This document shows positions 8,387 to 17,751 of a DNA stretch of 64,000 nucleotides, piece after piece. Within the stretch, counting starts at the first letter, position 1; every line of letters begins with the position of its first letter. The notes beneath the pieces are model-generated. The model saw only the letters and a program-made list of their open reading frames with translations. It did not search any database and was not told where the DNA came from. The DNA is from CAYNHF01 sp964397045 (GTDB lineage: Bacteria; Actinomycetota; Acidimicrobiia; Spongiisociales; UBA5794): NCBI GenBank assembly GCA_964397045.1, contig CAYNHF010000011.1:1-64000 (forward strand). The letters run 5' to 3'. A program made the position numbers and the translations under genes.

Positions 8387-9474
8387 GGTCTCGACCCCGA
8401 GCCCAATGCGCGCTCGAATCTCGCGAACGTCGCGGCGTCGATCCGCACGCGACGCGATGCAGCAAACGGTTCGAGCCTCACGCTCGGTTGGACATCGCCG
8501 AGTAGATCACCGGCGACACGTGCAACGAGATCGTTCGGATCGGCGCAGAACGCTTCGTAGTCGACGGTCCAGAATCGATCAGCGCCGATACGCTGCCGCT
8601 GCAGCTCTGCCAGCTCGCGGTGGAACCGGACCTGAGCGATCACCCCTTCCACCGGATCGGAGGGCTCCGTGCTCTCAGGAGCGAGGCCGTACGGCGTACC
8701 GAGATCGCCGTAGATGAAGGTTCGAGCCTGCAGGAGCGACTGGGCGAGGAAGACCGGATCGCGATCGAGGCAGATGAAGTACGACCCAGGGAGCGTTTCT
8801 GCCACCAAATGGGCGACCGCATTGAGGCTGTTGTTTTTGGCGACAACGGGCCGTCCGCTCCACGTCTCATAAGCACCGAAGAAGGACGTCATTCCGGCTC
8901 GCGCCTCAGGGGCCAGGCTGGACGGCATACGAGTGCGGTCGGTGCCCAGCCAGCGATCCCATAGTGGCAGTGCGTCGCTGGCGCCACGCCATCCAGCCGA
9001 TCTCCCGTAGAGAGAGCGGTCGGAGACCATCGAGTTGTCGGGCGGCAGGCGCAGGAGGTGGCTTGCCGTGATCGGCGAGCGTGGAAAGACCGCGGTCACA
9101 TTGGTGAAGTAGGAGACCGGGAGCGCCCGGATCAGGCTGCTCGCAACCAGCGTGGTGCCGCTGCGGGCCGGGCCGCACACGAAGACTTGGGGGAGGTCGG
9201 CGGGCAGGGCCGTGCGGTACCGCTTCATTTCTGCTCTCCGCAGCGCCAGATCCAGTGGCGTCGCGACGAGACCCAGGCCGGCGAACAGCAGGGTGTGGCG
9301 CCCGTCGCGGCCCGACCGAAAGACTCGTCTGGCCAGTCCGACGGCGTCCGCACCGAGGTGGGACGGCACGACGCGGTGAAACCCACCCTTGACCGCAGCC
9401 GCTACACGACCCGGCGGCTGCACGCCTGCACCGTCGGCCACAACGATTCCTCCCACAGAAGCCCCTTGAGCCAT
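8383..9474 (-). CDS. Sulfotransferase-family protein
   Basis: A 363-residue cytosolic protein. The 5'-phosphosulfate loop is VFVCGPARSGTTLVASSL at about one quarter of the length, and a 3'-phosphate site with the expected Ser follows in CLDRDPVFLAQSLLQA. These are the two PAPS-binding elements of the sulfotransferase fold. The about 80-residue N-terminal extension is unlike the three other sulfotransferases in this window. It is the first gene of a four-gene minus-strand operon with two half-DMT proteins and a GT-C-like protein. The start is ATG 9474 (an adjacent GTG is possible). The probable substrate is a lipid-linked sugar or the polysaccharide. Confidence 0.78.
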   Translation of the reverse strand: MAQGASVGGIVVADGAGVQPPGRVAAAVKGGFHRVVPSHLGADAVGLARRVFRSGRDGRHTLLFAGLGLVATPLDLALRRAEMKRYRTALPADLPQVFVCGPARSGTTLVASSLIRALPVSYFTNVTAVFPRSPITASHLLRLPPDNSMVSDRSLYGRSAGWRGASDALPLWDRWLGTDRTRMPSSLAPEARAGMTSFFGAYETWSGRPVVAKNNSLNAVAHLVAETLPGSYFICLDRDPVFLAQSLLQARTFIYGDLGTPYGLAPESTEPSDPVEGVIAQVRFHRELAELQRQRIGADRFWTVDYEAFCADPNDLVARVAGDLLGDVQPSVRLEPFAASRRVRIDAATFARFERALGSGSRP

Positions 9475-9665
9475 CACGGTAGCATTGCCCGACTTGATTC
9501 TCTAAGTGATATTTTGGCCACGCTGAGTGGCTGACCGGGGGTCTGCCTGGTACGATGATCCTGTGCGCGACAGGGTGGGCCGAATCGGTCAGCGTCGCGT
9601 TCGGGTACCGTGCGGCGATCCCGAGCATGGGACCCGAGGTGGGAAGGCCGACTAGGGGGGCGAGC

Positions 9666-10766
9666 GTGAGTTCTGCTGTGGATCGTGACGGCGTCACCGC
9701 GCGAGATGCTGATGTGTCGCAGAGCGCGACCGGTTACGACCGGTCACCCGCGACCGCGGCTCCGCAGATGGTTCGGCTCGGGGTTGTCGGACTCGGCCAG
9801 ATGGGACGCCACCACGCTCGTGTTGCGTCACGCCTCGAGGGTATCGAATTGGTTGGTGGGGTTGATCCGCTTGGAGACGTCCACCGTTCTCTGGCGGGCC
9901 ATGCCTGGTTCGGTGATCTCGAGGAGGCGCTGGACGAAGGCATCGATGCGGCCATCGTGGCCATCCCGTCGGAGTTCCACGAAAAGGCTGCGCTGCGCTT
10001 GGCAGAGGCAGGGGTTCACGCTTTGATCGAGAAGCCGATCGCCCCGGACTCTGCAGCCGCGATGCGGGTGCGCGACGCGTTCAAGTCCTCCGGACTCATC
10101 GCCGGTGTGGGCCACGTGGAGCGCTACAACCCCGCGCTCCAGGAAATGAAGCGACGCCTGGAGGCAGGTGCCCTGGGGAGAGTCATCGCAGTCGAGACGG
10201 AACGAGTCGGGCCCTACCCGCTACGGATCCGCGATGTCGGTGTGGTTCATGATCTGGCGACCCACGACATCGATATCGTGTTGTGGTTGTGTGGCGCCAT
10301 CGACGAGATGAACGTGCAGGCCGCGAGTCGGCTGGCAGGACCACACGAGGATCTCGTCGAGGTGGTAGGCAGGCTCGAAGACGGAACCGTCCTTTCGATG
10401 TCGGTGAACTGGCTGACACCCACCAAGCGAAGGCGGGTGACCGTGCTCGGCGAGCGAGGTGCCCTGGTTGCCGACCTCCTGAGCGCCGACGTGAGCTTCT
10501 TCTCCAATGGGAGCGTCCCACTCGAGTGGGAAGAAATGGCCCGTCTCAAGGGGGTCTCCGAAGGTGACATGATCCGGTATGCGGTGCGGAAGCGGGAGCC
10601 GCTGCAAGTGGAACTGGAGAACTTCCGGGACGCGATTCTCGGCAGGCCAGACGCCGAGATCGTCACGCTCGATCACGGGGTGGCGATCATGGAGGTGGCC
10701 GACCGGATGCTCGACGCGGCATTGACCTCCCTGGGGAGCGCTCTCGGCGGCGGAGGCGCACCATGA
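9666..10766 (+). CDS. Gfo/Idh/MocA-family nucleotide-sugar oxidoreductase
   Basis: A 366-residue NAD(P)-dependent dehydrogenase. The Rossmann motif GVVGLGQMGRHHARV begins about 37 residues in, the catalytic EKP motif is in ALIEKPIAPD, and HDLATHDIDIVLWL provides the active-site His/Asp segment. It resembles WlbA-type enzymes that oxidise C3 of UDP-sugars. GTG 9666 with a G-run just upstream is chosen; an internal ATG at 9768 would give a tighter N-terminus. Its last 4 nt overlap the start of wecC, so it is the first gene of a UDP-sugar operon. No matching aminotransferase is in the window. Confidence 0.8.
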   Translation: MSSAVDRDGVTARDADVSQSATGYDRSPATAAPQMVRLGVVGLGQMGRHHARVASRLEGIELVGGVDPLGDVHRSLAGHAWFGDLEEALDEGIDAAIVAIPSEFHEKAALRLAEAGVHALIEKPIAPDSAAAMRVRDAFKSSGLIAGVGHVERYNPALQEMKRRLEAGALGRVIAVETERVGPYPLRIRDVGVVHDLATHDIDIVLWLCGAIDEMNVQAASRLAGPHEDLVEVVGRLEDGTVLSMSVNWLTPTKRRRVTVLGERGALVADLLSADVSFFSNGSVPLEWEEMARLKGVSEGDMIRYAVRKREPLQVELENFRDAILGRPDAEIVTLDHGVAIMEVADRMLDAALTSLGSALGGGGAP

Positions 10767-12058
10767 ATGTCGCGGTTGTCGGCCTCGGCAAGATCGGGCT
10801 TCCGCTCGCGGTTCAGATCGCCACCTCGGACCACACGGTGCTCGGAGCGGATATTTCGCCGGAGGTGGTGGACGCGGTTATTTCCGGCGTACCGCACTTC
10901 CCGGGTGAGGCCGACCTCGCGGAGCGGCTGGCAGAGGTGACCTCCAACGGGCGGCTGCGGGCGACCACGAACACCGCGGCAGCAGTGGCTGAGAGCGAGA
11001 TCGTCATCATCGTGGTGCCGCTGGTGGTCAACGAAACCTATGAGCCCGATTTCGCGGCGATCGATGCTGCCAGTCGCGATGTCGGTCGAGGGATGGCGCC
11101 GGGCACCCTCGTGATCTACGAGACGACGATGCCGGTTGGTGCGACTCGGGGTCGGTTCGGGCCGCTGCTCGAGGCGGAATCCGGGCTAGTACCCGGCCGG
11201 GACTTCTGGCTGGCGCACTCACCTGAGCGGGTGTATTCGGGCAGGGTGTTTGCGGACCTGCGAACGTATCCGAAGCTCGTCGGCGGGGTTGATCCCGTCT
11301 CCGAGGCACGCGCCGCAGACTTCTACCGGTCCGCCTTCGAGTTCGACGAGCGCAGTGACCTACCGCGTCCCAACGGGGTGTGGACCATGGGTGGCGCCGA
11401 GGCGGCCGAATTGGCCAAGCTGGCCGAGACGACTTATCGCGACGTCAACATCGCGCTTGCCAACGAGTTTGCCATGTACGCCGAGCGGATTGGTCTAGAC
11501 GTTCATGCCGTGATTGACGCCGCGAACAGCCAGCCGTTTGCTCACATCCATCGACCCGGCATTGCCGTAGGGGGACATTGCATCCCGGTCTACCCGCGGT
11601 TCTACCTGACCGGAGACCCTGAAGCACGCCTGCCGCTCGCGGGTCGCGAGATCAACGAGGCGCAGCCGGCACACGCGGTCAAGATGTTGGAGGAGGCGAT
11701 GGGCGGCATCGCAGGGCGCCGCGTCGTGGTGCTGGGCGTGGCCTACCGCGGCGGCGTTAAGGAAACCGCATTCTCCGGTGCCCGTCCGCTTGTGGATCTC
11801 ATCGAGGCCGCCGGCGGGGAGGCGTTGGTACATGATCCGCTCTACACGGCAGAGGAACTCGCCGCTCACGGGTTTGTGGCGTACCGCGATGGAGCGGCCT
11901 GTGATGGAGCGATTGTGCAGACGGATCATCAGGAATACCGCTCCCTGTTCCCTGGCGACCTTCCCGGTTGCCGGGTGGTGTACGACGGCAGACGGATCCT
12001 CGACGCAGCAACCTGGCGCGCTGCAGACGTGACGGTTATCGAAATCGGGGTCGGCTGA
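10763..12058 (+). CDS. wecC: UDP-N-acetyl-D-mannosamine dehydrogenase-like
   Basis: A 431-residue UDP-sugar dehydrogenase that oxidises C6 of a UDP-hexosamine to the uronic acid with two NAD+. An N-terminal Rossmann motif VGLGKIGLPLA (residues 6-16) is followed by a central dimerisation domain and the catalytic Cys273 in GGHCIPVYP. The C-terminal domain has GVAYRGGVKET. The GGHC form with Pro at +2 favours the WecC/ManNAc branch over UDP-glucose dehydrogenase. It overlaps the upstream oxidoreductase by 4 nt and the wecB-like gene by 1 nt, so UDP-ManNAcA is the probable product of this pair. Confidence 0.85.
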   Translation: MNVAVVGLGKIGLPLAVQIATSDHTVLGADISPEVVDAVISGVPHFPGEADLAERLAEVTSNGRLRATTNTAAAVAESEIVIIVVPLVVNETYEPDFAAIDAASRDVGRGMAPGTLVIYETTMPVGATRGRFGPLLEAESGLVPGRDFWLAHSPERVYSGRVFADLRTYPKLVGGVDPVSEARAADFYRSAFEFDERSDLPRPNGVWTMGGAEAAELAKLAETTYRDVNIALANEFAMYAERIGLDVHAVIDAANSQPFAHIHRPGIAVGGHCIPVYPRFYLTGDPEARLPLAGREINEAQPAHAVKMLEEAMGGIAGRRVVVLGVAYRGGVKETAFSGARPLVDLIEAAGGEALVHDPLYTAEELAAHGFVAYRDGAACDGAIVQTDHQEYRSLFPGDLPGCRVVYDGRRILDAATWRAADVTVIEIGVG

Positions 12059-13146
12059 TGGAGTCGTTGCGGATAGCGACGGTCCTGGGAGCGCGCCCTC
12101 AGTTCGTGAAGGCTGCCCCGCTCAGCAGACGTCTCGCGTCTGCGGCGGATATCACGGAGGTGTTGCTCCACACCGGCCAGCACTACGACCACGAGATGTC
12201 GGACCTCTTCTTCTCGCAACTGGGGCTCCCGCAACCAGCAGAACACCTTGGCGTCGGTTCCGGGAGTCACGGCGCCCAGACGGGCGAGATGCTCGAGCGG
12301 GTGGAGGCGGTGTTGCTGGCAACCTCTCCCGATGCAGTGATGGTGTACGGCGACACGAACTCGACCCTCGCCGGAGCGCTGGCGGCAGCCAAGCTCAGGA
12401 TTCCGATCTTTCACGTCGAGGCGGGGCTTCGCTCGTTCAACCGGGGCATGCCGGAGGAGATCAACCGGGTCGTGACCGACCACCTTGCCGAGCTGTTGCT
12501 GTGTCCTTCGGACCTGGCCGTCGACAATCTCGCGGCCGAAGGCATCACGAACGGTGTCGCCCAGGTGGGTGATCTGATGCGAGACACGCTCGAGTGGTCG
12601 CTCGCCGCGGTCGAGGATGAAGAGGCAGTGTTAGATCGGTTTGAAGTGGTGCCCGGCGGGTATTCACTGGTGACAATTCATCGGCCCTCCAACACCGATG
12701 ACCCAGCCCGGTTCGTCAGGATCATGGCGGCGCTGGAGACGTTGGGGGCGGAGCAACCCGTCCTGTTTCCTGTTCACCCGCGCACCCGCGGCGTGGTCGA
12801 GGCGGGGAGCGTTGATGGAACGGTGCGTCTGCTGCCACCGCTCGGGCACCTCGATCTCCTGGTGCTGGCCAAACACGCCGGTATTGGACTCACCGACTCC
12901 GGGGGCTTGCAGAAGGAGCTCTATTGGCTGGAGACTCCAGCCGTCACGTTGCGAAGCGAAACCGAGTGGCCGGAGACTATCGCGGCCGGCTGGAACCGGC
13001 TCGGTGGCGATTCGACCGAAGAGATTGTGGCCGCAGCTCGCGCCGCAGAAGGCGACCGACCGTCGCGGCCTGAGCTCTACGGCGATGGCCGGGCCGCAGA
13101 GCACATCGAGGAGGTGCTGCGTGACTGGCGTGCAGCCGGCGGCTGA
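12058..13146 (+). CDS. wecB: UDP-N-acetylglucosamine 2-epimerase (non-hydrolysing)
   Basis: A 362-residue enzyme that interconverts UDP-GlcNAc and UDP-ManNAc. Signature segments appear in family order: GARPQFVKAAPL near the start, HTGQHYDHEMSDLFF, YGDTNSTLAG, HVEAGLRSFNRGMPEEINR, and LTDSGGLQKEL near the end. The ATG at 12058 shares one base with the wecC stop (TGATG), so translation is coupled. The next gene starts inside its last 26 nt. With wecC it would supply UDP-ManNAcA for the surface polysaccharide. Confidence 0.92.
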   Translation: MESLRIATVLGARPQFVKAAPLSRRLASAADITEVLLHTGQHYDHEMSDLFFSQLGLPQPAEHLGVGSGSHGAQTGEMLERVEAVLLATSPDAVMVYGDTNSTLAGALAAAKLRIPIFHVEAGLRSFNRGMPEEINRVVTDHLAELLLCPSDLAVDNLAAEGITNGVAQVGDLMRDTLEWSLAAVEDEEAVLDRFEVVPGGYSLVTIHRPSNTDDPARFVRIMAALETLGAEQPVLFPVHPRTRGVVEAGSVDGTVRLLPPLGHLDLLVLAKHAGIGLTDSGGLQKELYWLETPAVTLRSETEWPETIAAGWNRLGGDSTEEIVAAARAAEGDRPSRPELYGDGRAAEHIEEVLRDWRAAGG

Positions 13147-14515
13147 CCCCGTTGCATCACCACCGTCCCATTGGGGGATCGTCGGTGGCGGCATGCTGGG
13201 TATGGCCCTGGCGAGGAAGCTGGCCGCGGCCGGCCACTCGGTGACCGTGCTCGAAGCCGCGCCGGAGGCGGGCGGTCTCGCAGCCACGTGGGAAATTGCA
13301 GCCGTGCGCTGGGACAAGCACTACCACGTCATTCTTCCGGCGGATGAACGCCTGCTACAGCTCATCGACGACATCGGGCTGGGCTCGGAAGTGGTGTGGT
13401 CACAAACCCGCACCGGCGTGTACGCAGGGGGGCAGCTCCACTCGGTGTCCAACACAAGGGAGTTTCTGAAGTTCCCCGAGTTGTCGATGTGGGACAAGCT
13501 CCGCCTCGGCGGCACGCTGTTCTATGCGTCGCGTATCCGCAACTGGCACCGCCTAGAGGCGATTCCGGTCGAGAAGTGGCTGCGCCGATGGTCTGGCAAC
13601 CACACGTTCGAGACGTTCTGGCGCCCGCTGCTGCGGTCGAAGCTCGGCGACAACTATCAATCGGCGAGTGCCGCCTTCATCTGGGCGATCATGCAGCGTC
13701 TGTACGGCGCCAGACAGTCCGGCAGCAAGGTCGAACAACTGGGCTACGTGCGCGGCGGCTATGCGTCGATCCTCGATCGGCTGACCGAGTCCTTGGCGGA
13801 AGCGGGGATCGACCTCCGGCTCGACACCCGGGTCGGCTCGGTCCGCGCTACGGAAGACGGGGGAGTCGTGGTCGTGACCGGAACCGGCGACGAACTGAAC
13901 TTCGACCGGGTGGCGGTAACTCTGGCTGCGCCGCTGGCAGCCCGCGTGATCGAAGGGCTGCAGCCACCTGAGGTCGACCTGCTGGAGCGGATGGTCTATC
14001 AGGGAATCGTGTGTGTGTCTGTGGTGCTCCAGGAACCACTGGCGGACTTCTACGTCACCAATATCACCGACGGCGGTTTCCCGTTCACGGGTGTGATCGA
14101 GATGACGTCACTGGTCGACCCGGCGCAGTTCGGGGGTAGCCACCTGGTCTATCTGCCCCTGTATACGACGCAGCAGGACCCGGCGCAGGAAATGTCTGCC
14201 GCGGAGATCGAGGCCTGGTTCCTTGCGGAACTGGCGCGGATGTACCCCAGCTTCACCCAGGACTCGGTGGTTGCGGTGAAGACCTCCAAGGTGCGATACG
14301 TCCTGCCGGTATCGACGCTCGACCACTCGAAGCACGTGCCGGCGACTTGGACCTCCGTCCCCGGCGTTGCGATCGTGAGTTCGGCTCAGATCGTCAACGG
14401 CACCCTGAACGTCAACGAGACGTTGGGCGTCGTCGAGGCCGCGCTCCCCGAACTACTCACAGGTGGGCCACGGCGGCAGGCAGACCTGCCGACCGCAGAG
14501 AGGACCGAGAGGTGA
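13121..14515 (+). CDS. FAD-dependent amine-oxidase-like oxidoreductase (protoporphyrinogen-oxidase fold)
   Basis: A 464-residue protein with an N-terminal FAD-binding Rossmann motif (GIVGGGMLGMALARKL, then TVLEAAPEAGGL) and a C-terminal region that ends in the second FAD-contact segment. The overall pattern is that of the protoporphyrinogen oxidase/UDP-galactopyranose-mutase-like group common in polysaccharide loci. It is not a canonical galactopyranose mutase. The GTG at 13121 has GAGGAGG at 13108-13114 inside the end of wecB, so the genes overlap by 26 nt. It sits between wecB and an epimerase, suggesting it acts on a nucleotide or lipid-linked sugar; the reaction is unknown. Confidence 0.7.
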   Translation: MTGVQPAADPVASPPSHWGIVGGGMLGMALARKLAAAGHSVTVLEAAPEAGGLAATWEIAAVRWDKHYHVILPADERLLQLIDDIGLGSEVVWSQTRTGVYAGGQLHSVSNTREFLKFPELSMWDKLRLGGTLFYASRIRNWHRLEAIPVEKWLRRWSGNHTFETFWRPLLRSKLGDNYQSASAAFIWAIMQRLYGARQSGSKVEQLGYVRGGYASILDRLTESLAEAGIDLRLDTRVGSVRATEDGGVVVVTGTGDELNFDRVAVTLAAPLAARVIEGLQPPEVDLLERMVYQGIVCVSVVLQEPLADFYVTNITDGGFPFTGVIEMTSLVDPAQFGGSHLVYLPLYTTQQDPAQEMSAAEIEAWFLAELARMYPSFTQDSVVAVKTSKVRYVLPVSTLDHSKHVPATWTSVPGVAIVSSAQIVNGTLNVNETLGVVEAALPELLTGGPRRQADLPTAERTER

Positions 14516-14522
14516 CACGACT

Positions 14523-15497
14523 ATGAGAGTGCTGGTGACCGGCGTAGCCGGCTTCCTGGGTTCCAACTTGCTGGATCGATTGCTCGACGAGGGACACGAA
14601 GTCCTCGGCATCGACAACTTGGCGATGGGTCGGATCGAAAACATGGCGGGTCACCTCGACGACTCCCGCTTCCGGTTTGTGGAATCCGACATCACCCGGC
14701 CGGAGGCGTTTGAGGAGCTCGATGATCCGGTGGACTGCATCGTGCACCTCGCCGCCTTCAAGATCCCGCGTTACGGCAAGGCAATCGACACCCTCAAGAT
14801 CAACTACGAGGGAGCTTCAAACGCGCTCGACCACGCCCGTCGTCTCGACGTGAAGTGTGTGCTCGCTTCGACTTCGGACGTGTACGGCCGGAACCCCAAT
14901 CTGCCGTTCTCGGAGGAAACGTCCGACGCGGTTATCGGGTCTTCGAAGTCGCCCCGCTGGGCCTATGCCGTCTCGAAGCTGTTCGATGAACACCTGGGGC
15001 TGGCCTACTCGGACGCGTACGGGTTTCCGGTGACGCTCCTGCGGTTCTTCGGCTCCTATGGGCCCCGACAGCACCTGAGCTGGTGGGGAGGGCCTCCTCC
15101 CGTGTTCATCGACCTGATCCTGCGCGGCGAGCCGGTCACGATCCACGGCGACGGCAGCCAGACCCGCACCTTCACCTACGTGAGCGACACCGTAGACGGC
15201 ATCTACCGAGCCACCGTCGATGAAGCTGCCAACGGCGAGATCCTCAACATCGGGGGCAACGAGGAGATGTCGATTCTCGACTTCGCCCGTCTCGTGAAGA
15301 AGGTCGTTGGCACCCCGGGTCCGCTCGAGTATGAGCTGGTGCCCTACGAGTCCTTCACCGGCAAGGCATACGAAGACGTGATGCGGCGCGTGCCGGATAC
15401 GACATTCGCGGAGAAGTGCATCGGGTTCAAGGCCCAGGTCTCGCTCGAGGAGGGACTGCAGCGAACGGTGGAGTGGCAGCGCGAGCTGACGCAGTGA
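14523..15497 (+). CDS. NAD-dependent nucleotide-sugar epimerase/dehydratase
   Basis: A 324-residue extended short-chain dehydrogenase. The NAD-binding motif GVAGFLGSNLLDRL is at the N-terminus, the Ser/Tyr/Lys active site reads TSDVYG and YAVSK, and the sugar-binding segment is HGDGSQTRTFTYV. This is the layout of UDP-glucose 4-epimerase-like enzymes. The ATG at 14523 is preceded by GAGAGGTGA. Its stop overlaps the GTG of the deacetylase gene by 4 nt (15494-15497), placing it firmly in the wecC-wecB operon. The precise UDP-sugar substrate cannot be told from sequence. Confidence 0.82.
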   Translation: MRVLVTGVAGFLGSNLLDRLLDEGHEVLGIDNLAMGRIENMAGHLDDSRFRFVESDITRPEAFEELDDPVDCIVHLAAFKIPRYGKAIDTLKINYEGASNALDHARRLDVKCVLASTSDVYGRNPNLPFSEETSDAVIGSSKSPRWAYAVSKLFDEHLGLAYSDAYGFPVTLLRFFGSYGPRQHLSWWGGPPPVFIDLILRGEPVTIHGDGSQTRTFTYVSDTVDGIYRATVDEAANGEILNIGGNEEMSILDFARLVKKVVGTPGPLEYELVPYESFTGKAYEDVMRRVPDTTFAEKCIGFKAQVSLEEGLQRTVEWQRELTQ

Positions 15498-16471
15498 AGC
15501 CGCTCGCCCCGCTCTCGCTCGACCTCGACAACAAGTGGTCCTACCTCAAGACCCATGGCGACGCTTCGTGGGAGGACTTCCCCAGCTACCTCGACTACTT
15601 GGTACCAAGGGTGCTGGCCGAACTCGAGCGTCGAGACCTGACGATCACATTCTTCATCGTCGGCAAGGACGCGGCGGATCCTGCCAACTACGAAGTGTTG
15701 GCTTCGATCGCGGCGGCAGGGCATGAGATCGCCAACCACAGCTACATGCATGAGCCCTGGCTGCATCTCTACTCAGACGAAGAGGTGCGCAGCGACCTGG
15801 CGCACGCTCACGATGCGATCGCGGGCGCTACCGGGGCGGACCCCCGTGGCTTCCGTGGACCAGGCTTCTCCCTGTCCACGGGCACCGTGCACGCACTCGA
15901 TGCGCTCGGGTACGCCTACGACGCGACTGCGTTTCCCAATATCCTGAATCCCATCGGTCGTGCCTACTACTTCCGTACCAGCAACCTCTCGGATCAGGAA
16001 CGAGAACAACGCAAGGCCCTGTTCGGGACGATCGGTGACGCACTCAAGCCGAATCGTCCGTACGCGTGGGAGTTGGAGGACGGCACCGCCTTCATCGAGG
16101 TGCCGGTCACCACGATGCCGGGGTTGCGGGTTCCGATGCACTTCAGCTACATCCTCTACCTCGGTGGCTACTCACGACTCGCAGCCAAGTGGTACCTCGA
16201 AGTCGCGCTCCGGCTTTGCCGCCTCACCAGGGCCGCTCCTTCGCTGTTGATGCATCCGCTCGACTTCCTGGGACGAGACGACGAACCAGAACTGGCGTTC
16301 TTCCCCGGGATGGCGATCGACTACTCACGCAAGCGCGACCTCATGGAGACCGCGCTCGACACCTGGCAACGTCACTATCGCACCACAACTGTGGGGGAGT
16401 ACGTCGATCAATTGCCGCGATGGTTGCCGACTCAGCCGCTCCGCTTCCAGGCGGAGTCCTCGGCCTCCTGA
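15494..16471 (+). CDS. Polysaccharide deacetylase-family protein
   Basis: A 325-residue protein of the NodB/CE4 fold without a signal peptide. An N-terminal LSLDLDNKWSY segment provides the first metal-site Asp. HEIANHSYMHEPW gives the His pair (H-x3-H), and RGFRGPGFSLS matches motif 3. LLMHPLDFLGRD near the end supplies the last catalytic His. Being cytosolic, it probably N-deacetylates a nucleotide- or lipid-linked sugar rather than finished polymer. The GTG start overlaps the epimerase stop by 4 nt. It is the last gene of the operon; its 3' end overlaps the convergent glycosyltransferase gene by 40 nt. Confidence 0.8.
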   Translation: MKPLAPLSLDLDNKWSYLKTHGDASWEDFPSYLDYLVPRVLAELERRDLTITFFIVGKDAADPANYEVLASIAAAGHEIANHSYMHEPWLHLYSDEEVRSDLAHAHDAIAGATGADPRGFRGPGFSLSTGTVHALDALGYAYDATAFPNILNPIGRAYYFRTSNLSDQEREQRKALFGTIGDALKPNRPYAWELEDGTAFIEVPVTTMPGLRVPMHFSYILYLGGYSRLAAKWYLEVALRLCRLTRAAPSLLMHPLDFLGRDDEPELAFFPGMAIDYSRKRDLMETALDTWQRHYRTTTVGEYVDQLPRWLPTQPLRFQAESSAS

Positions 16472-17595
16472 TCCGGAGTATCTGCGGTCGGCTCGGGCGC
16501 TTCGGGCTGTCCAATCGCATCTGAGCCGGGTTCGACGGGACGGAGGACCATGCCTTCTGATTCAACCCGGCGCGGGCTCAGCCCCAATTGCTCCCGGTAG
16601 ACCGAGGTGCCGAGGTGGAAGAGTTCCTCGAAGTAACGCTTGTTCTGCATGGAAATGATGCCGAGGCTGATGAGCTGGATCGCCACGAGCAGTCCAACAC
16701 CGCCGACGACGAACGAATGAGGAGACGTGTCGAAGGCAACTCCCACCGCCGCTGAGAAAGTATCGACGGCGGGGTCGGTCCAGGCGTCGAACGTGTGGTA
16801 CGCAGCCCACCCCAGGGTGTACAGCGCAAAACCGAGAATGACGAGCCCCGGCAGGATGAAAAACATGAAGGGTCGGAACAGGAAGCTCGTGAATGCCTGC
16901 GCGACCACGCTCCTTCGGATCCGAATGCTCGAGACTCTGGCGTTGCCGACGGCACGTTGTCCGGTCCAGTCGAGGTGGGCGGGGACTTCGACGATGTGGG
17001 CGCGGAGCAGTTGGGCTTTGTAGATGATTTCGGTGTTGACCTCGAAGTCCCACGCTTTGAGATCAAGCGAGCGGAGGAACTCCGTGTCGTAGGCACGCAC
17101 CATTCCGGTCACCGTGCTGAGCCTGCCCTTGGCAGTCCATGCGAGGAGCCGGTTTGCCCACCGACTCATGAACTTCCTGGCAGCGGGAACGGCGGTCACC
17201 TTGCCGTCTTTCGCGTAGGGAGAGGCGACGACGATCTTGGCGTTGGTCTCGACAATGGTGTCGAGGAGGAGGCCGATGTGCTCCGGGCCGTAGCTCAGGT
17301 CGCTGTCGAGGGTCACCACATAGTCACCCCGGGCGTTGTTGAACGCGTAGCGCAACGCTTGACCGAGGTTGAAGTTCACCCCGTGATGCAGGGCCCTGAC
17401 CCGTGGGTCGCTGCTCGCGTAGTCGTCGATGATCCGGCCGGTGGCGTCCGTGCTCCCATCGTTGACGACGATGAGTTCCCAGTCGTAGCGATCTTCGATT
17501 GTGGCGAGATAGGCGGTCACGGCCTCGATCGAAGATCCGATCATGGCTTCCTCGTTGTATGCCGGCACAACGATGGTGGCCGAATGCTTGTCCAT
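16432..17595 (-). CDS. Family 2 glycosyltransferase with membrane anchor (DPM1/ArnC-like)
   Basis: A 387-residue protein. The N-terminal GT-A domain starts IVVPAYNEEAMIGSSI, has VVNDGSTDATG, and a DSDLSYGPE DxD-type motif near residue 95-100. About 230 residues in, two membrane spans follow (MFFILPGLVILGFALYTLG and VVGGVGLLVAIQLISLGII), then a polar acidic tail. The arrangement matches dolichol/undecaprenyl-phosphate sugar synthases such as DPM1, GtrB and ArnC, which make lipid-phosphate sugars for GT-C enzymes. That would suit the GT-C-like protein and half-DMT pair at 5999-8386. It is transcribed convergently with the deacetylase operon. Confidence 0.82.
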   Translation of the reverse strand: MDKHSATIVVPAYNEEAMIGSSIEAVTAYLATIEDRYDWELIVVNDGSTDATGRIIDDYASSDPRVRALHHGVNFNLGQALRYAFNNARGDYVVTLDSDLSYGPEHIGLLLDTIVETNAKIVVASPYAKDGKVTAVPAARKFMSRWANRLLAWTAKGRLSTVTGMVRAYDTEFLRSLDLKAWDFEVNTEIIYKAQLLRAHIVEVPAHLDWTGQRAVGNARVSSIRIRRSVVAQAFTSFLFRPFMFFILPGLVILGFALYTLGWAAYHTFDAWTDPAVDTFSAAVGVAFDTSPHSFVVGGVGLLVAIQLISLGIISMQNKRYFEELFHLGTSVYREQLGLSPRRVESEGMVLRPVEPGSDAIGQPEAPEPTADTPDQEAEDSAWKRSG

Positions 17596-17751
17596 AGTGG
17601 CTGTGTGCCTCCGCTCGCGCCGCCCACTCTACCTATTGCGTCGTCCGGTCTTTCGGCAGAGAACCTCCAGAAGACCGGGTGGTGAACCGACCTGGGTACT
17701 TATCGGTCCCTGAACCGGTTCGCTTGAAATCCGGTCGGAATTCTGGCCGGA

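Noticed and set aside
12698..13120. N-terminal extension of the FAD oxidoreductase
   Set aside because: The extension is an off-frame read of wecB. A clear GAGGAGG site and GTG at 13121 give a normal FAD-binding N-terminus.
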